Assembly (NCBI GenBank): GCA_963703175.1
Contig: OY969794.1
Coordinates: 620,001-684,000 of the forward strand
DNA length: 64,000 nucleotides
Direction: 5' to 3'
From: VRUE01 sp963703175
GTDB taxonomy: Bacteria; Actinomycetota; Thermoleophilia; Solirubrobacterales; 70-9
In this document: in pieces, positions 53,537 to 63,434 of the stretch
How the letters are laid out: each line of letters starts with the position of its first letter
Numbering within the stretch: the stretch's first letter is position 1
Position numbers and translations under genes: made by a program
Notes under the pieces: generated by a model
The model's database searches: none
Told to the model about the DNA's origin: nothing
What the model saw: the letters and a program-made list of their open reading frames with translations, nothing else

Positions 53537-54019
53537 GTGCTCGGAAACGACTATCCCGGCCAGGTCTGCTCGATCGCTAAGGCGCTCGAGGTGGTCGGCG
53601 AGCGCTGGAGCCTGTTGATCGTCCGCGACGTAATGAACGGCAACCGTCGCTTCGGCGAGCTGCAGCGGGGACTCGGCGTCGCCCGCAACGTGCTCTCGGC
53701 ACGGCTGCAGCGATTGGTCGAGGAGGACATCCTCGAGCGGCGGCCCTACCAGTCCAGCCCCGAGCGCTACGAGTACTTCCTCACCGAGAAGGGGCTTGAC
53801 CTCTGGCCGGCCCTCGTTGCCCTGCTTGCCTGGGGCGACCGCCACTCGCCCGAGCCCGACGGGCCGCCGATGCTGATCGTCCACAAGGGGTGCGGGGGCG
53901 AGGTCAGCGACCGCGGCATCTGCGAGGGCTGTGGCGAGGTTCTGCACGCCCGTGACGCCCGCGCAATGCCCGGGCCCGGCGCCCTGGCGCAGCAGGATGG
54001 ACACTTGTTACCCCTATAG
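53537..54019 (+). CDS. HxlR-family transcriptional regulator with C-terminal CxxC segment
   Basis: From the GTG at 53537 (160 residues) the sequence matches HxlR winged-helix regulators: GQVCSIAKALEVVGERWSLLIVRDVMNGNRRFGELQRGLGVARNVLSARLQRLVEEDI. The Cys in QVCSI is the conserved redox or effector cysteine of the family. The C-terminus carries KGCGGEV and GICEGCGEV, which could bind zinc. An earlier TTG at 53501 lies inside an operator palindrome, so it is less likely to be the start. It probably controls the divergent thioesterase and perhaps the downstream aldehyde dehydrogenase. Confidence 0.88.
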   Translation: MLGNDYPGQVCSIAKALEVVGERWSLLIVRDVMNGNRRFGELQRGLGVARNVLSARLQRLVEEDILERRPYQSSPERYEYFLTEKGLDLWPALVALLAWGDRHSPEPDGPPMLIVHKGCGGEVSDRGICEGCGEVLHARDARAMPGPGALAQQDGHLLPL

Positions 54020-54022
54020 GGG
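53998..54022 (+). promoter_or_regulatory. conserved 25-bp element with CCCCTATAGGGG core (copy 2)
   Basis: TGGACACTT, four bases, CCCCTATAGGGG. It overlaps the end of the HxlR gene (its TAG lies in the palindrome) and is 47 bp upstream of the aldehyde dehydrogenase start. It matches the tsaC-proximal copy at 22 of 25 positions. Confidence 0.6.
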
Positions 54023-54069
54023 ACACAATGGTTCAATCGAGATGACGCGGGACGACTAGGAGGAGCGAG

Positions 54070-55506
<1,437 letters not shown>

Positions 55507-55513
55507 GCGGGGC

Positions 55514-55620
55514 GGGGAGGCGGGTGGCCCCTCCCCCGGAAACCGTCGCGCAGCTGGGTCGCCGCGAAGGGTTCAGGCGCGGTTCCTTGAGTTTCCGTGG
55601 GAGGGACCACCCGCCTCCCC
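55514..55620 (+). repeat. family A extragenic palindrome, copy 4 (after aldehyde dehydrogenase)
   Basis: Arms of 30 bp (55514-55543 with 55591-55620) with two mismatches enclose a 47-nt interior that begins CGTCGCGCAGCTGGGTCGC and ends CCTTGA. This is the plus-strand copy of the family, in the same sense as its upstream gene. It lies between aldehyde and acyl-CoA dehydrogenase genes. Confidence 0.82.
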
Positions 55621-55645
55621 TGGTCGGCGCAATAGGCTCACGACC

Positions 55646-56791
55646 GTGAATTTTGAGCTGAGTGACGAGCAGAAGCTGATCCAGAGCACGGTGCGTGAGT
55701 TTGCCCGCGCTGAGGTTGCGCCGGTGGCGGAGGAGCTGGATCGGGAGAAGCGGTTTCCGTATGAGATCGTGGAGAAGCTTGGCGGGCTTGGGTTGATGGG
55801 AATTCCCTTCCCTCAGGAGTACGGAGGCGGCGGGGCCGACACGCTTTCTTATGTCCTGGCGGTTGAAGAGCTGGCGCGGATTGATTCTTCGGTCTGCATC
55901 ACCATGGCGGCGCATACGTCGCTGGGGACGATGCCGATCTATCTGTGGGGGTCCGACGAGCAGAAGGATGAGTGGCTGCCAGTCCTCTGTAGTGGTCAGA
56001 AGCTCGCCTCTTTTGGACTGACCGAGCCGGAGGCTGGGTCAGACGCTGGCAATGTCCGCACCCAGGCAAAGCTCGCGGATGGGGAGTGGGTCATCGACGG
56101 GGCCAAGCAGTTCATCACCAACTCCGGCACCGACATCTCCGGTTGCGTCTCGATCACCGCCGTCACCGGCGACGCCGGTGGGCGCAAGGAGATCTCCAAC
56201 CTGATCGTCCCCACCGGCACCCCCGGCTATGAGGCCGGCGAGCCCTACCGCAAGATGGGCTGGAACGCCTCCGATACCCGGCCGCTCTCCTTCGAAGACT
56301 GTCGCGTGCCCGAAGCCAACCTGCTAGGTCGCCGCGGCGAGGGTTTTAAGAACTTCCTCCACATCCTCGACGGCGGCCGCATCGGCGTCGCCGCGATGGG
56401 CGTCGGGCTCGCCCAGGGCGCCCTCGACGAGGCGATTTCCTACGCCAAAGAGCGTCAGGCCTTCGGCCAGCCGATCGCCAAATTCCAATCGATCCAGGCG
56501 AAGATCGCCGACCTCTCGGCCCAGATCGAGGCCGCTCGCCTGCTCACCTGGCGCGCCGCACTGGAGAAGGACGCGGGCAAGTCGTTCACGCTGACCGCGG
56601 CCCAGGCGAAGCTGATCACCGGCCGCCTGGCCGTCCGCGCAACCGAGGAGGCGGTCCAGATCCACGGTGGCTACGGCTACATCGAGGAGTACCCAGTCTG
56701 CCGTTTCTACCGTGACGCCAAGATCCTCACGATCGGCGAGGGCACCGACGAGGTCCAGCAGATGGTCATCGCCCGCCAGCTCGGCTGCTGA
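55646..56791 (+). CDS. acyl-CoA dehydrogenase
   Basis: The 381-residue FAD enzyme makes the first double bond in beta-oxidation and hands electrons to EtfAB, encoded 9 kb away. Signatures are FGLTEPEAGSDAG, QFITNSGTDI, the ETF-contact region ERQAFGQPIAKFQSIQAKIADL and the catalytic Glu in KILTIGEGTDEVQQ. The stop lies 2 bp from the convergent DipZ-like gene. Confidence 0.96.
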   Translation: MNFELSDEQKLIQSTVREFARAEVAPVAEELDREKRFPYEIVEKLGGLGLMGIPFPQEYGGGGADTLSYVLAVEELARIDSSVCITMAAHTSLGTMPIYLWGSDEQKDEWLPVLCSGQKLASFGLTEPEAGSDAGNVRTQAKLADGEWVIDGAKQFITNSGTDISGCVSITAVTGDAGGRKEISNLIVPTGTPGYEAGEPYRKMGWNASDTRPLSFEDCRVPEANLLGRRGEGFKNFLHILDGGRIGVAAMGVGLAQGALDEAISYAKERQAFGQPIAKFQSIQAKIADLSAQIEAARLLTWRAALEKDAGKSFTLTAAQAKLITGRLAVRATEEAVQIHGGYGYIEEYPVCRFYRDAKILTIGEGTDEVQQMVIARQLGC

Positions 56792-56793
56792 GC

Positions 56794-58545
56794 TCAGCCA
56801 AAAGTGAAGGCATAGCCCGCGACCCCAGCTTCGGGCTCAAGCCGCAGCGTGTGATCTTCCACCCTGGCCAGATCAACGAGGTTGTAGAGCCGCTGTGAGG
56901 AGATGGTGACAACGCCGTTGTGGACATCGGCGCCGGCGAGGCTGTCCGGAATCGGCTCGCCGTCGAGCAGCACGCGCATCCGGCGACTGTGACCGGGCGA
57001 GCCGAGCACCAGGTAGACGCGCCGCGCGCCGAAGCTGAGGTCGAGCGCGGCGCCTTTTTCCGCGGTCGCCGAGTCGAGCGTGATCCGCCAGCGGCCGCGA
57101 TAGGCGAATTCGTCAGTCGGTGGAGAGGCCGGATCGCCGAAGTCGTGGCTGCCGGGCGAGAGCATCGGGTTGATGAAGCGTTCGGCGCGGGCGGCTCCGA
57201 GGTAGGTCTCCGGGGTCGTTACGCCCGGCGACGGAGCAACGGCGCTGACCTCGGCCACGCTGCCCTTCGGGGCTTTCCCGGCTTCGGCGAGCAGCTCCCG
57301 GATCACCTTTTCTTTCTCGCCGTATTCGCCCTCACCGAAATGCGCAAAGCGGACCCGGCCCTGGGCGTCGATGAAGTACTCGGCGGGCCAGTACTGGTTG
57401 CCGTAGGCGCTCCAGGTGGCGAGATCGTTGTCCTGGGCAACCGGGTATTCAATCCCGTTGCGCTCGATCGCTTCTTCGACGTTGCTCGCCTCTTTCTCGA
57501 AGGGAAACTCGGGTGAGTGGACCCCCACGATCGTCAGGCCGTCCTTGCGGTAGCGCTTGTCCCAGGCAGTCAGGTAGGGCAGCGTGCGCAGGCAGTTGAT
57601 GCAGCTGTAGGTCCAGAAGTCGACGAGGACGACACGACCGCGCAACTCGCGCAACGTCAGCGGCCGATCGCGGGGCGTGTTAAACCAGCGCTGGTTGTCG
57701 ACGAATTCCGGTGCCTCGCCGTAGACGGGCAGCCCCGATTCGGGGCCCTTACCGGTCGCCGGCAACGGGGCCGCATTGGCAGTGGCTTCGCCGAGCCCAC
57801 CGTGCGACCCCCGCACGTCTGCGAGGGAGCTGCGCACCCCGTCCATGCTCTCGAGGCCACGGGTGGGATTGACCAGGAAACTGGGCAGATCGCTGGCGAT
57901 CCTGTTCTGGAATTTGACGTCGTAATTGCCCAGCATCGCCAGCGCGACCACGGCCATCACGGCCCCCATCGCCACTTGGAAGCCGGCGCCACGCCGTGCC
58001 AGGGGCGCGATGACCCGGCGTCCCCCCAGCATTAGGAGATAGAGGACGGCAGCTGAGCCGAGGCCGTAGCTGAGAGCGACCGCAAGCCGGCCCGCAGTGA
58101 ACGACTGCGAGGCAGAGACCGTGATCACCCCGGCAAGGATCGGCCCCGCACACGGCGCGTAGACGAACCCGAGACTGGCCCCGACCGCGGTCCCCGACCA
58201 GAAGCCGTCACCGCCACTGCGGGGTCCGCCGGCAAGGCCGGCGAATCGACTCAGCCAGGCCTCGATCCTGGCGGCGAGCGGCGGGATCATCAGGGTGATG
58301 CCGAAGGCGAGCAGGACGGCAATCGCCAGCTTTCGTAGAAGATCGCTCGGCAGGCCGAGAGCCGAGATCACGTAGACCAGCGCAACGGTGGCAAAGGTGA
58401 AGGAGACGGCGAGGCCGGCGACGATGCCGAGCGGCCGCCGCCGGCCGCCGGTCGCACCCGCCGAGAGTGCAATCGGCAGCACCGGAAGCACGCAGGGAGA
58501 GAGCGCAGTTGCGGCGCCCGCGACGAAGCCGAAAAGAATCAGCAG
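56794..58545 (-). CDS. DipZ-like protein: CcdA transmembrane domain plus thioredoxin-like domain
   Basis: A reductant-exporting membrane protein of about 583 residues. The N-terminal third is a CcdA/DsbD-type channel with ALSPCVLPVLPIALSAG (first redox Cys) and YAPCAGPILAGV (second). A periplasmic thioredoxin-fold domain has the active site WTYSCINC and a beta-sandwich C-terminal domain follows, as in mycobacterial DipZ. The first redox Cys lies upstream of the first ordinary start codon (GTG at 58491). The reading frame above it, to the stop at 58576-58578, contains no ATG, GTG or TTG. I mark the CTG at 58545. Confidence 0.82.
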   Translation of the reverse strand: MLILFGFVAGAATALSPCVLPVLPIALSAGATGGRRRPLGIVAGLAVSFTFATVALVYVISALGLPSDLLRKLAIAVLLAFGITLMIPPLAARIEAWLSRFAGLAGGPRSGGDGFWSGTAVGASLGFVYAPCAGPILAGVITVSASQSFTAGRLAVALSYGLGSAAVLYLLMLGGRRVIAPLARRGAGFQVAMGAVMAVVALAMLGNYDVKFQNRIASDLPSFLVNPTRGLESMDGVRSSLADVRGSHGGLGEATANAAPLPATGKGPESGLPVYGEAPEFVDNQRWFNTPRDRPLTLRELRGRVVLVDFWTYSCINCLRTLPYLTAWDKRYRKDGLTIVGVHSPEFPFEKEASNVEEAIERNGIEYPVAQDNDLATWSAYGNQYWPAEYFIDAQGRVRFAHFGEGEYGEKEKVIRELLAEAGKAPKGSVAEVSAVAPSPGVTTPETYLGAARAERFINPMLSPGSHDFGDPASPPTDEFAYRGRWRITLDSATAEKGAALDLSFGARRVYLVLGSPGHSRRMRVLLDGEPIPDSLAGADVHNGVVTISSQRLYNLVDLARVEDHTLRLEPEAGVAGYAFTFG

Positions 58546-58650
58546 AACTATGTGCCCAACTCTTTCACCCCTCGTTTACGAGGAGATGAAGGCAATCGGT
58601 TCAGTCCGCTGCGAACCGAGCCTTCCACAGCTCCAAATACGACCCGAGTT

Positions 58651-59061
58651 CTAGGCCGTCGCGGGCTGCGCGGTGACCGAGCCGGCGGCACGGCCGACAA
58701 CTTCGGCGTGGCGACCGACTGCCTTGCCGACGCCGTAGTGACTGGAGATCGCGGTCTCGTGCTCGCGCAGCAAAGGGCGGCTTGGGTCGACGGTGGGGGC
58801 AGCGCGAATCGCGTCGCGCTCCTGAGCGGTCCAAACGCGGCCCGGCATCGCGGCGCACTCGCGCAGGGGAACGACAACCGCCCTGACGCGGCGGCGCCTG
58901 CCATTTGTGACGACAATCCAGACTGGCTCGCCACCCTCTGCATCTACGTAGACGCCCCCCACCCGACCGACCGGCTTGCCGCCGACGTCGTCGATCTCCA
59001 AGCCTCTCCAGCCCAGCGCTTCGGCAAGGCTCGGCAACGCTCCTGTCGGCGCGTCACTCAC
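58651..59061 (-). CDS. PRC-barrel-like domain protein
   Basis: The 136-residue protein begins with a PRC-barrel-like beta fold (WRGLEIDDVGGKPVGRVGGVYVDAEGGEPVWIVVTNG ... VVVPL), a domain found in photosystem and RimM proteins and in many small actinobacterial proteins. The rest is low-complexity. Its specific role is unknown. It overlaps the end of meaB by 8 bp, so they are probably co-transcribed; no functional link is clear. Confidence 0.65.
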   Translation of the reverse strand: MSDAPTGALPSLAEALGWRGLEIDDVGGKPVGRVGGVYVDAEGGEPVWIVVTNGRRRRVRAVVVPLRECAAMPGRVWTAQERDAIRAAPTVDPSRPLLREHETAISSHYGVGKAVGRHAEVVGRAAGSVTAQPATA

Positions 59062-60016
59062 CGGTCTGCCGTTCCATCAACTCGCTCGCAGCGCTGGCCG
59101 GATCCAGTTCGCGTCGCACCACCCGCCCCAGTAGCTCGGCGGTCTCGGGGTCACCTTCGGCCGTTGCCTCCATCCGCCGCCGCATGCGCGAGGTCGCAAT
59201 TCCCAGCACCTCGTTGCGCAGGTTGCGGGCACGGCGCTGCTCAAGCGTGCCCTCGGCCTCGATATGGGCGCGGTGCTCGTCGATTTTCGTCGCCAACTCC
59301 TCGACACCCTCACCGCGTGCGGCCTCGGTGCGCAGGATCGGCACCTGCCACTTGCCCGGCTCGTGCGAGAGGGCAAGCACACCGCGGACCTCGCGCACCA
59401 TCGTGTCGGTCATCGGGTGGTCGGCCTTGTTGACGACGATCACGTCGGGGATCTCCATCACACCCGCCTTCAACGCCTGGATCGAGTCGCCCGAACCCGG
59501 CATCAGGGCCAAGACGATCGTGTCGGCGTGATCGACGATGTCGATCTCGGCCTGGCCGACGCCGACGGTCTCGATCAGCACGTCGCTCTTGCCCGCAGCG
59601 TCCATCGCAAGGGCAACCTGCAACGCTGCCTCGGAGAGGCCGCCGAGCGCGCCGCGCGACGCCATCGAACGGATGAAGACCCCGGGGTCGAGGAAGTGGT
59701 CGGAGAGGCGGATGCGATCGCCGAGCAGGGCACCATGGGTGAAGGGGCTTGAGGGATCGATCGAGAGCACCGCCACATCGCGTTCTGCTTTGCGCAGCTC
59801 AGCGGTGAGCGCCCCGATCAGGGTGCTCTTGCCAACACCCGGCGGGCCGGTGAAACCGACGATCCGCGCCTTGCCGGTTCGCGGGTAGACCTCGCGCACC
59901 AGCTCCCAGCCAGCCGGGTCGTCGGACTCGATCAACGTGATCGCCCGCGCCAGTGCTCGCTTGTCACCGGCAACGAGCCGCTCGGCGAGCGGCGCAGATT
60001 TGGCGGCGTCGGGCAT
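59054..60016 (-). CDS. meaB: methylmalonyl-CoA mutase-associated GTPase MeaB
   Basis: The 320-residue G3E-type GTPase protects and reloads B12 in acyl-CoA mutases. The P-loop is GFTGPPGVGKSTLIGAL, switch I/II region DVLIETVGVGQAEIDIV, and the base-specificity motif VVNKADH. C-terminal dimerisation helices include RRMEATAEG. It serves the split mutase at 47670-49752, about 10 kb away. A short PRC-barrel gene follows it. Confidence 0.95.
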   Translation of the reverse strand: MPDAAKSAPLAERLVAGDKRALARAITLIESDDPAGWELVREVYPRTGKARIVGFTGPPGVGKSTLIGALTAELRKAERDVAVLSIDPSSPFTHGALLGDRIRLSDHFLDPGVFIRSMASRGALGGLSEAALQVALAMDAAGKSDVLIETVGVGQAEIDIVDHADTIVLALMPGSGDSIQALKAGVMEIPDVIVVNKADHPMTDTMVREVRGVLALSHEPGKWQVPILRTEAARGEGVEELATKIDEHRAHIEAEGTLEQRRARNLRNEVLGIATSRMRRRMEATAEGDPETAELLGRVVRRELDPASAASELMERQTGE

Positions 60017-60045
60017 GCGTGCCGGAGTCTAGAGTTCCCGCCCTC

Positions 60046-60702
60046 ATGATCGACTTTCTCCGCTTTTGCGCCCGTAACGGGATGCTGACGCCCAAATATG
60101 GGCTGCTGCTGGTGCGTTACCTGTGGCGGCGCCTACTAACGCCCGCCGGCAGGCGCTGGCGCACCCATGGGCCAGTCTTTTTCGGCCCCGGCCTCGAACT
60201 GCAGATCGCCCGCCGCGGCCGGATTGAGTTCGGCCCCTTCGTCTGGCTCGGCCATGGCACCAAGATCCGTTGCCATGAGGGCGTGGTCGAGATCGGCGCC
60301 AAGTCCGTGCTCGGTCAGGAGTGCACGATCTCCGCTTACAAGCGAGTGCGAATCGGCGAGCAGTGCGTAATCGCCGACCGGGCGATGTTCATTGACTTCG
60401 ATCACGGCGTGGTCGAGGTCGACCGCCCGATCCGCCAGCAGGGCATCTACACCCGCGAGGTAGAGGTCGGCTCCAACGTTTGGATCGGCTACGGCGCCTG
60501 CATCCTGCGCGGCGTCAGCGTCGGCGACAACGCGATCGTCGGCACCAACTGCGTCGTCACCAAGGACGTGCCGGCGAACGCGGTGGTCGCCGGCGTCCCC
60601 GCCCGGATCGTCCGCATGCGCGACGAGCCCGAGCGCCTGCGCTGGCCCAACCCGGTCGAGCCAGACCCCACCGCCTGGACCACGCTTCCCCGGCCCGACT
60701 GA
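60046..60702 (+). CDS. hexapeptide-repeat acyltransferase
   Basis: From the ATG at 60046 the 218-residue protein folds as a left-handed beta helix (hexapeptide signature in NVWIGYGACILRGVSVGDNAIVGTNCVVTKDVPANAVVAGVPARIV) of the WbbJ/maltose O-acetyltransferase class. The catalytic His is probably that of DFDHGV. It likely acetylates a sugar of the envelope. No signal peptide. It is divergent from meaB and convergent with vapC, whose stop directly abuts its own. Confidence 0.85.
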   Translation: MIDFLRFCARNGMLTPKYGLLLVRYLWRRLLTPAGRRWRTHGPVFFGPGLELQIARRGRIEFGPFVWLGHGTKIRCHEGVVEIGAKSVLGQECTISAYKRVRIGEQCVIADRAMFIDFDHGVVEVDRPIRQQGIYTREVEVGSNVWIGYGACILRGVSVGDNAIVGTNCVVTKDVPANAVVAGVPARIVRMRDEPERLRWPNPVEPDPTAWTTLPRPD

Positions 60703-61095
60703 CTACGGCAGCGCTGGAACCAGATCCGTCTGGGCGAAGTCGTTGCCAGTGAAGAGCAACGGGTGCTCAGCGACCCGGGCGGTTGCGTAGGTCATGCAGT
60801 CGCCGTAGTTGAGGGCGGCCGGGCGACGACCCTTGCCGTAGTCGGTGAAGGCATCGGCAGCGGCGCGTCGATGCGCGTCGTGGAAGGCAATCACCTCCAC
60901 GTCGTTCCGCTCCAAGAATCGTGCGACGAGCGACTGCCCCCGCGAACCGGAGCGACCGATCATCACCATCTCGACCTCCACCAAGGTCGGAGCGCAAATC
61001 GCGACCTCCGTTGCATCCACCATTGCGTCGAGAAGTCGATCGTGGCCCGGCTCCTCGATGATCATCGACACGACTGCCGAGCTATCGAGAATCAA
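60703..61095 (-). CDS. vapC: VapC-family toxin (PIN-domain ribonuclease)
   Basis: The 130-residue PIN domain has the acidic metal ligands LDSSAVV (Asp4), the VEVEM Glu near residue 40, NYGDCMTYATA (Asp) and TGNDFAQTD (late Asp). Such toxins cut tRNA or rRNA. Its ATG overlaps the antitoxin stop by 4 bp, as in typical vapBC operons. Confidence 0.9.
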   Translation of the reverse strand: MILDSSAVVSMIIEEPGHDRLLDAMVDATEVAICAPTLVEVEMVMIGRSGSRGQSLVARFLERNDVEVIAFHDAHRRAAADAFTDYGKGRRPAALNYGDCMTYATARVAEHPLLFTGNDFAQTDLVPALP

Positions 61096-61370
61096 TGTCC
61101 CTCCGGTCCATAGCCAAGGATCTCTTCTCGTTCAGCCTTGGTTATCGATTTACCCCGGAGATCATCCGGGACATGCGGCCAGATCTCTGTCTCCATGAAC
61201 CGCCGCAGATCCTGACGCCGTTTCTCTTTACTCGCCCCCCGTTCGAGCTCAAGCCGGTCTCGACGCTGACGCAACGCCTCGCGCACAGCCCCGGTCTTGC
61301 TCTCCCCAGTCAGCTCTGCCACCTCTGCGGCCAATTTCTCCGTCTCCTGATCCTTGATGTTGAGTGCCAT
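61092..61370 (-). CDS. vapB: VapB-type antitoxin
   Basis: The 92-residue protein has an N-terminal ribbon-helix-helix-like segment (MALNIKDQETEKLAAEVAELTGESKTGAVREALRQRRDRL), as in Rv0623/PSK family VapB proteins, and a charged C-terminus that would neutralise the toxin. It binds DNA as a dimer. A perfect palindrome lies right in front of its start codon, consistent with autoregulation. Confidence 0.85.
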   Translation of the reverse strand: MALNIKDQETEKLAAEVAELTGESKTGAVREALRQRRDRLELERGASKEKRRQDLRRFMETEIWPHVPDDLRGKSITKAEREEILGYGPEGH

Positions 61371-61395
61371 GGTGTAATCGTACGCCGATTACACC
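61371..61395 (-). promoter_or_regulatory. vapBC operator with embedded -10 box
   Basis: GGTGTAATCG-N5-CGATTACACC is a perfect 10-bp inverted repeat that directly touches the vapB ATG. Within it on the minus strand TACGAT is a fair -10 box 6 bp before the ATG, so the transcript may be leaderless and binding of VapB would block the polymerase. Confidence 0.6.
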
Positions 61396-61404
61396 AGTAG
61401 CTTC

Positions 61405-61454
61405 TTGTCTGCAATGGTTATATCAGATAGGCGCTGTATTGTCTGCAAGACAAT
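61405..61454. promoter_or_regulatory. paired TTGTCTGCAA sites upstream of the XRE gene
   Basis: TTGTCTGCAA occurs at 61405-61414 and at 61439-61448. The second is inside a palindrome, ATTGTCT-GCA-AGACAAT (61438-61454). They lie 80-130 bp upstream of the XRE start, between it and the divergent vapB operator, and could be autoregulatory sites. Confidence 0.45.
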
Positions 61455-61533
61455 CGCATCCCACTGCAGAGACTCGACTTCGCCCGATTGGAGGCTGTAG
61501 ATCCTTCACCTGACAGACAGAAGAATCCCCGCC

Positions 61534-61812
61534 ATGGATGTAGCCGACCGCTTCGGAGAGAACCTGCGCCGCTGCCGCAGGCGCGCCGGCTTCTCCCAAG
61601 AAGAGCTCGGCATGCGCTCCTCCCTACACCGCACTGAGATCGGCCTGCTCGAGCGCGGCGCGCGGGTCCCCCGCATCGACACACTGATCAAAATCTCCAG
61701 CGCCCTGCAGATACCGCCGGTCGAACTGATCGAAGGGATCGAGTGGACGCCCGGCAACACGACAAGCGGTCGCTTCGCGATCGCGCCGAAAGGCGACCCG
61801 CAATCGAACTAG
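61534..61812 (+). CDS. XRE-family helix-turn-helix regulator
   Basis: A 92-residue Cro/C1-type DNA-binding protein: FGENLRRCRRRAGFSQEELGMRSSLHRTEIGLLERGARVPRIDTLIKISSALQIPPVELIEG is a complete HTH_3 domain, followed by a short tail. Nothing else is present, as in many phage- or element-borne repressors. It lies between vapBC and the IS110 element, in an accessory stretch. Its target is unknown. Confidence 0.85.
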   Translation: MDVADRFGENLRRCRRRAGFSQEELGMRSSLHRTEIGLLERGARVPRIDTLIKISSALQIPPVELIEGIEWTPGNTTSGRFAIAPKGDPQSN

Positions 61813-61886
61813 GCGACACTGCGCCCTGGGGCGCACGTAGCCAAGCAGATCAAGACCGTATGGAGTGCTGACCGGCCTCAGCGGTA

Positions 61887-61979
61887 GGCATGTCGGCACC
61901 CCGCGCATGACGGTGCGGGGACTGGGCCGCGGGATGGCCCCGCGGCCGACACCCCAATCATGGGAGGTGCCGACATGCC
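61887..61979 (+). ncRNA. folded left-end RNA that contains the IS110 start codon
   Basis: A perfect 14-bp outer stem (GGCATGTCGGCACC at 61887-61900 with 61966-61979) encloses two hairpins: CCCCGC with GCGGGG (61899-61920), and a 9-bp stem GGCCGCGGG/CCCGCGGCC (61925-61947). The recombinase ATG (61975) and part of its GGGAGG site are in the outer stem. It may be part of a bridge RNA or a translational lock. Confidence 0.5.
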
Positions 61980-63063
61980 CCAGCCTAAAAGCGTGGTGGG
62001 ACTCGACGTCCACGCCACACAGACTCACGCCTGCGTTCTTCTCCCCGAGACAGGCGAGCTTCGCTCGCGACGACTGAATGGCCCGCCGCGAGGGGCACTT
62101 GACTTCCTGGAAGGGCTCGAGGCTCCGGTCCTCGCGGTCTATGAGGCCGGGCCGACCGGCTTCGGGCTCGCGCGAGGCGGCGCCGAGCGCAACCTCGACG
62201 TGCGCGTCTGCGCGCCGGGGTCGATCCCTAAAGCGCCGAGCGACCGGGTCAAGACCGATCGCCGCGATGCCGAGCGGCTGGCGCGGCTCTTGCTCGCGGG
62301 GGAACTGCGCTTCGTGCGCGTCCCGAGCCCCGAGGAGGAGCGCTTCCGAGACCTGACTCGCTGCCGGGAGGCGATCCGAGCCGACCTGATGAGGGCCCGT
62401 CACCGGCTCGGCAAGTTCCTCTTGCGCCGCGAGCTGCGCTGGGAGGGCCCCGGCTGCGCCTGGACGCAGGCCCACTTGCGTTGGCTGGAGGCAATCAGAT
62501 TCTCCGACGGCGCCTCGCGGAGCGTGCTTGAGGACTACCTGGCCGCGGTGGTAGCGCTCGAACAGCGCCGCAGTGCTTCTGAGCAGGCGATCGAGGAGCT
62601 GTGGTCTGAGTCCCCCTGGGCCGCAACGGTCGCCCGGCTGCGCTGCCTGCGCGGCATCAACACGCTGACGGCGCTTGGCCTGTGTGCCGAGGCGGGAGAC
62701 CTGAGGCGCTTTGAGCGCCCGGCGTCGCTGATGGCCTACTTCGGCATCGTGCCCTCTGAGCACTCCTCCGGTGAGCGACGCCAGCGCGGGCCGATCACCA
62801 AGGCCGGCTCTCCGCATGCCCGCCGGCTGCTGGTCGAGGCAGCACACCACTACCGCCACCAGCCCCGGGTGGGCGGCGCTCTGCAGCAGCGCCAGCGTGG
62901 CGCTGACCCACGGGCCTGTGCGATCGGCTGGCGCGCCCAGCGGCGTCTGCATAACCGTTGGGCGCGCCTTCGCCTCGAGCGTGGCAAGCCCGCCAACGTG
63001 GTCAGGATCGCGTTGGCGCGCGAGCTGGGCGCCTTCGTGTGGGAGGTGGGTCAGCTGAGCTGA
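61975..63063 (+). CDS. IS110-family DEDD recombinase/transposase
   Basis: The 362-residue protein has a RuvC-like DEDD domain (VVGLDVHATQTHACVLL with the first Asp, AVYEAGPTGFG with the Glu, KTDRRDAERLARLL with the paired Asp). It ends in the transposase_20 domain LRCLRGINTLTALGLCAEAGDLRRFERPASLMAYFGIVPSEHSSG...TKAGSPHARRLL, in which a Ser is the second catalytic residue. IS110 recombinases act with a structured bridge RNA from an element end. The gene looks intact. I use the ATG at 61975 behind GGGAGG. Confidence 0.93.
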   Translation: MPQPKSVVGLDVHATQTHACVLLPETGELRSRRLNGPPRGALDFLEGLEAPVLAVYEAGPTGFGLARGGAERNLDVRVCAPGSIPKAPSDRVKTDRRDAERLARLLLAGELRFVRVPSPEEERFRDLTRCREAIRADLMRARHRLGKFLLRRELRWEGPGCAWTQAHLRWLEAIRFSDGASRSVLEDYLAAVVALEQRRSASEQAIEELWSESPWAATVARLRCLRGINTLTALGLCAEAGDLRRFERPASLMAYFGIVPSEHSSGERRQRGPITKAGSPHARRLLVEAAHHYRHQPRVGGALQQRQRGADPRACAIGWRAQRRLHNRWARLRLERGKPANVVRIALARELGAFVWEVGQLS

Positions 63064-63093
63064 GACTCCGCCAAAGGAATGCGCTCGACGCTG

Positions 63094-63302
63094 TCGGGGC
63101 GACACGGGAGCAAGTGAGGCCAGCACGTCGCCGCTTTGCGGCCTGCGTTGCGTCCTCGGGCAGTCGGCGGATGCGCTCGTCGGCCGCGCCCGCTTCAAGA
63201 CTGCAGGCCACGCGACGAATCGGCGGTCATGGGGTAGCCAGCCCCCGCATATGAGGCTGACGATGCAGTCGACGTACCTGGATCCCGCCCGTGTCGCCCC
63301 GA
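63094..63302 (+). ncRNA. putative structured noncoding RNA in the IS110 right end
   Basis: A 15-bp perfect inverted repeat (TCGGGGCGACACGGG at 63094-63108 with 63288-63302) encloses about 180 nt with further local stems. It contains CATATGAGG (63248-63256), which recurs at the right junction (63371-63379). Size and place fit a bridge RNA of the kind carried by some IS110 relatives. The stretch has no convincing reading frame. Confidence 0.4.
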
Positions 63303-63377
63303 GAGCGCCGCTGGGCAGCTGCGACCCGTCGGGGGTCCGATCGACCTTGGGCAGTTGACGAGGGGCTCTCCATATGA

Positions 63378-63434
63378 GGACGCAGGGAGCGTGGCGTGCT
63401 CTGCACGCGAGCGACCGAGGACGCCGAGATGCGC
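63378..63434 (-). repeat. family E extragenic repeat, copy 2 (after the GT4 gene)
   Basis: About 57 bp sharing GGACGCAGGGAG and a GACCGAGGACGCCGAGATGC-type block with the copy at 49796, with a central hairpin GCGTGC-TCT-GCACGC. It starts 4 bp after the GT4 stop codon (minus-strand sense) and meets the right end of the IS110 element. Confidence 0.6.

Larger units (their letters stand above)
61813..63379 (+). mobile_element. IS110-family insertion element (ends approximate)
   Basis: The unit includes a 162-bp left noncoding end, a complete DEDD recombinase and a 316-bp right noncoding end. Both noncoding ends fold. IS110 elements lack simple terminal inverted repeats, so exact ends cannot be read. 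The right end is set where the family E repeat begins at 63378, as the second CATATGAGG (63371-63379) runs into it. The left end is set at the XRE stop by default. Confidence 0.6.

Noticed and set aside
58491..58491. GTG at 58491 as the start of the DipZ-like protein
   Set aside because: It would remove the first redox Cys and most of the first membrane helix that the CcdA family needs.
61624..63198. 524-codon minus-strand frame across the IS110 element
   Set aside because: It is antisense to a recombinase with intact catalytic motifs and has no recognisable domain of its own.
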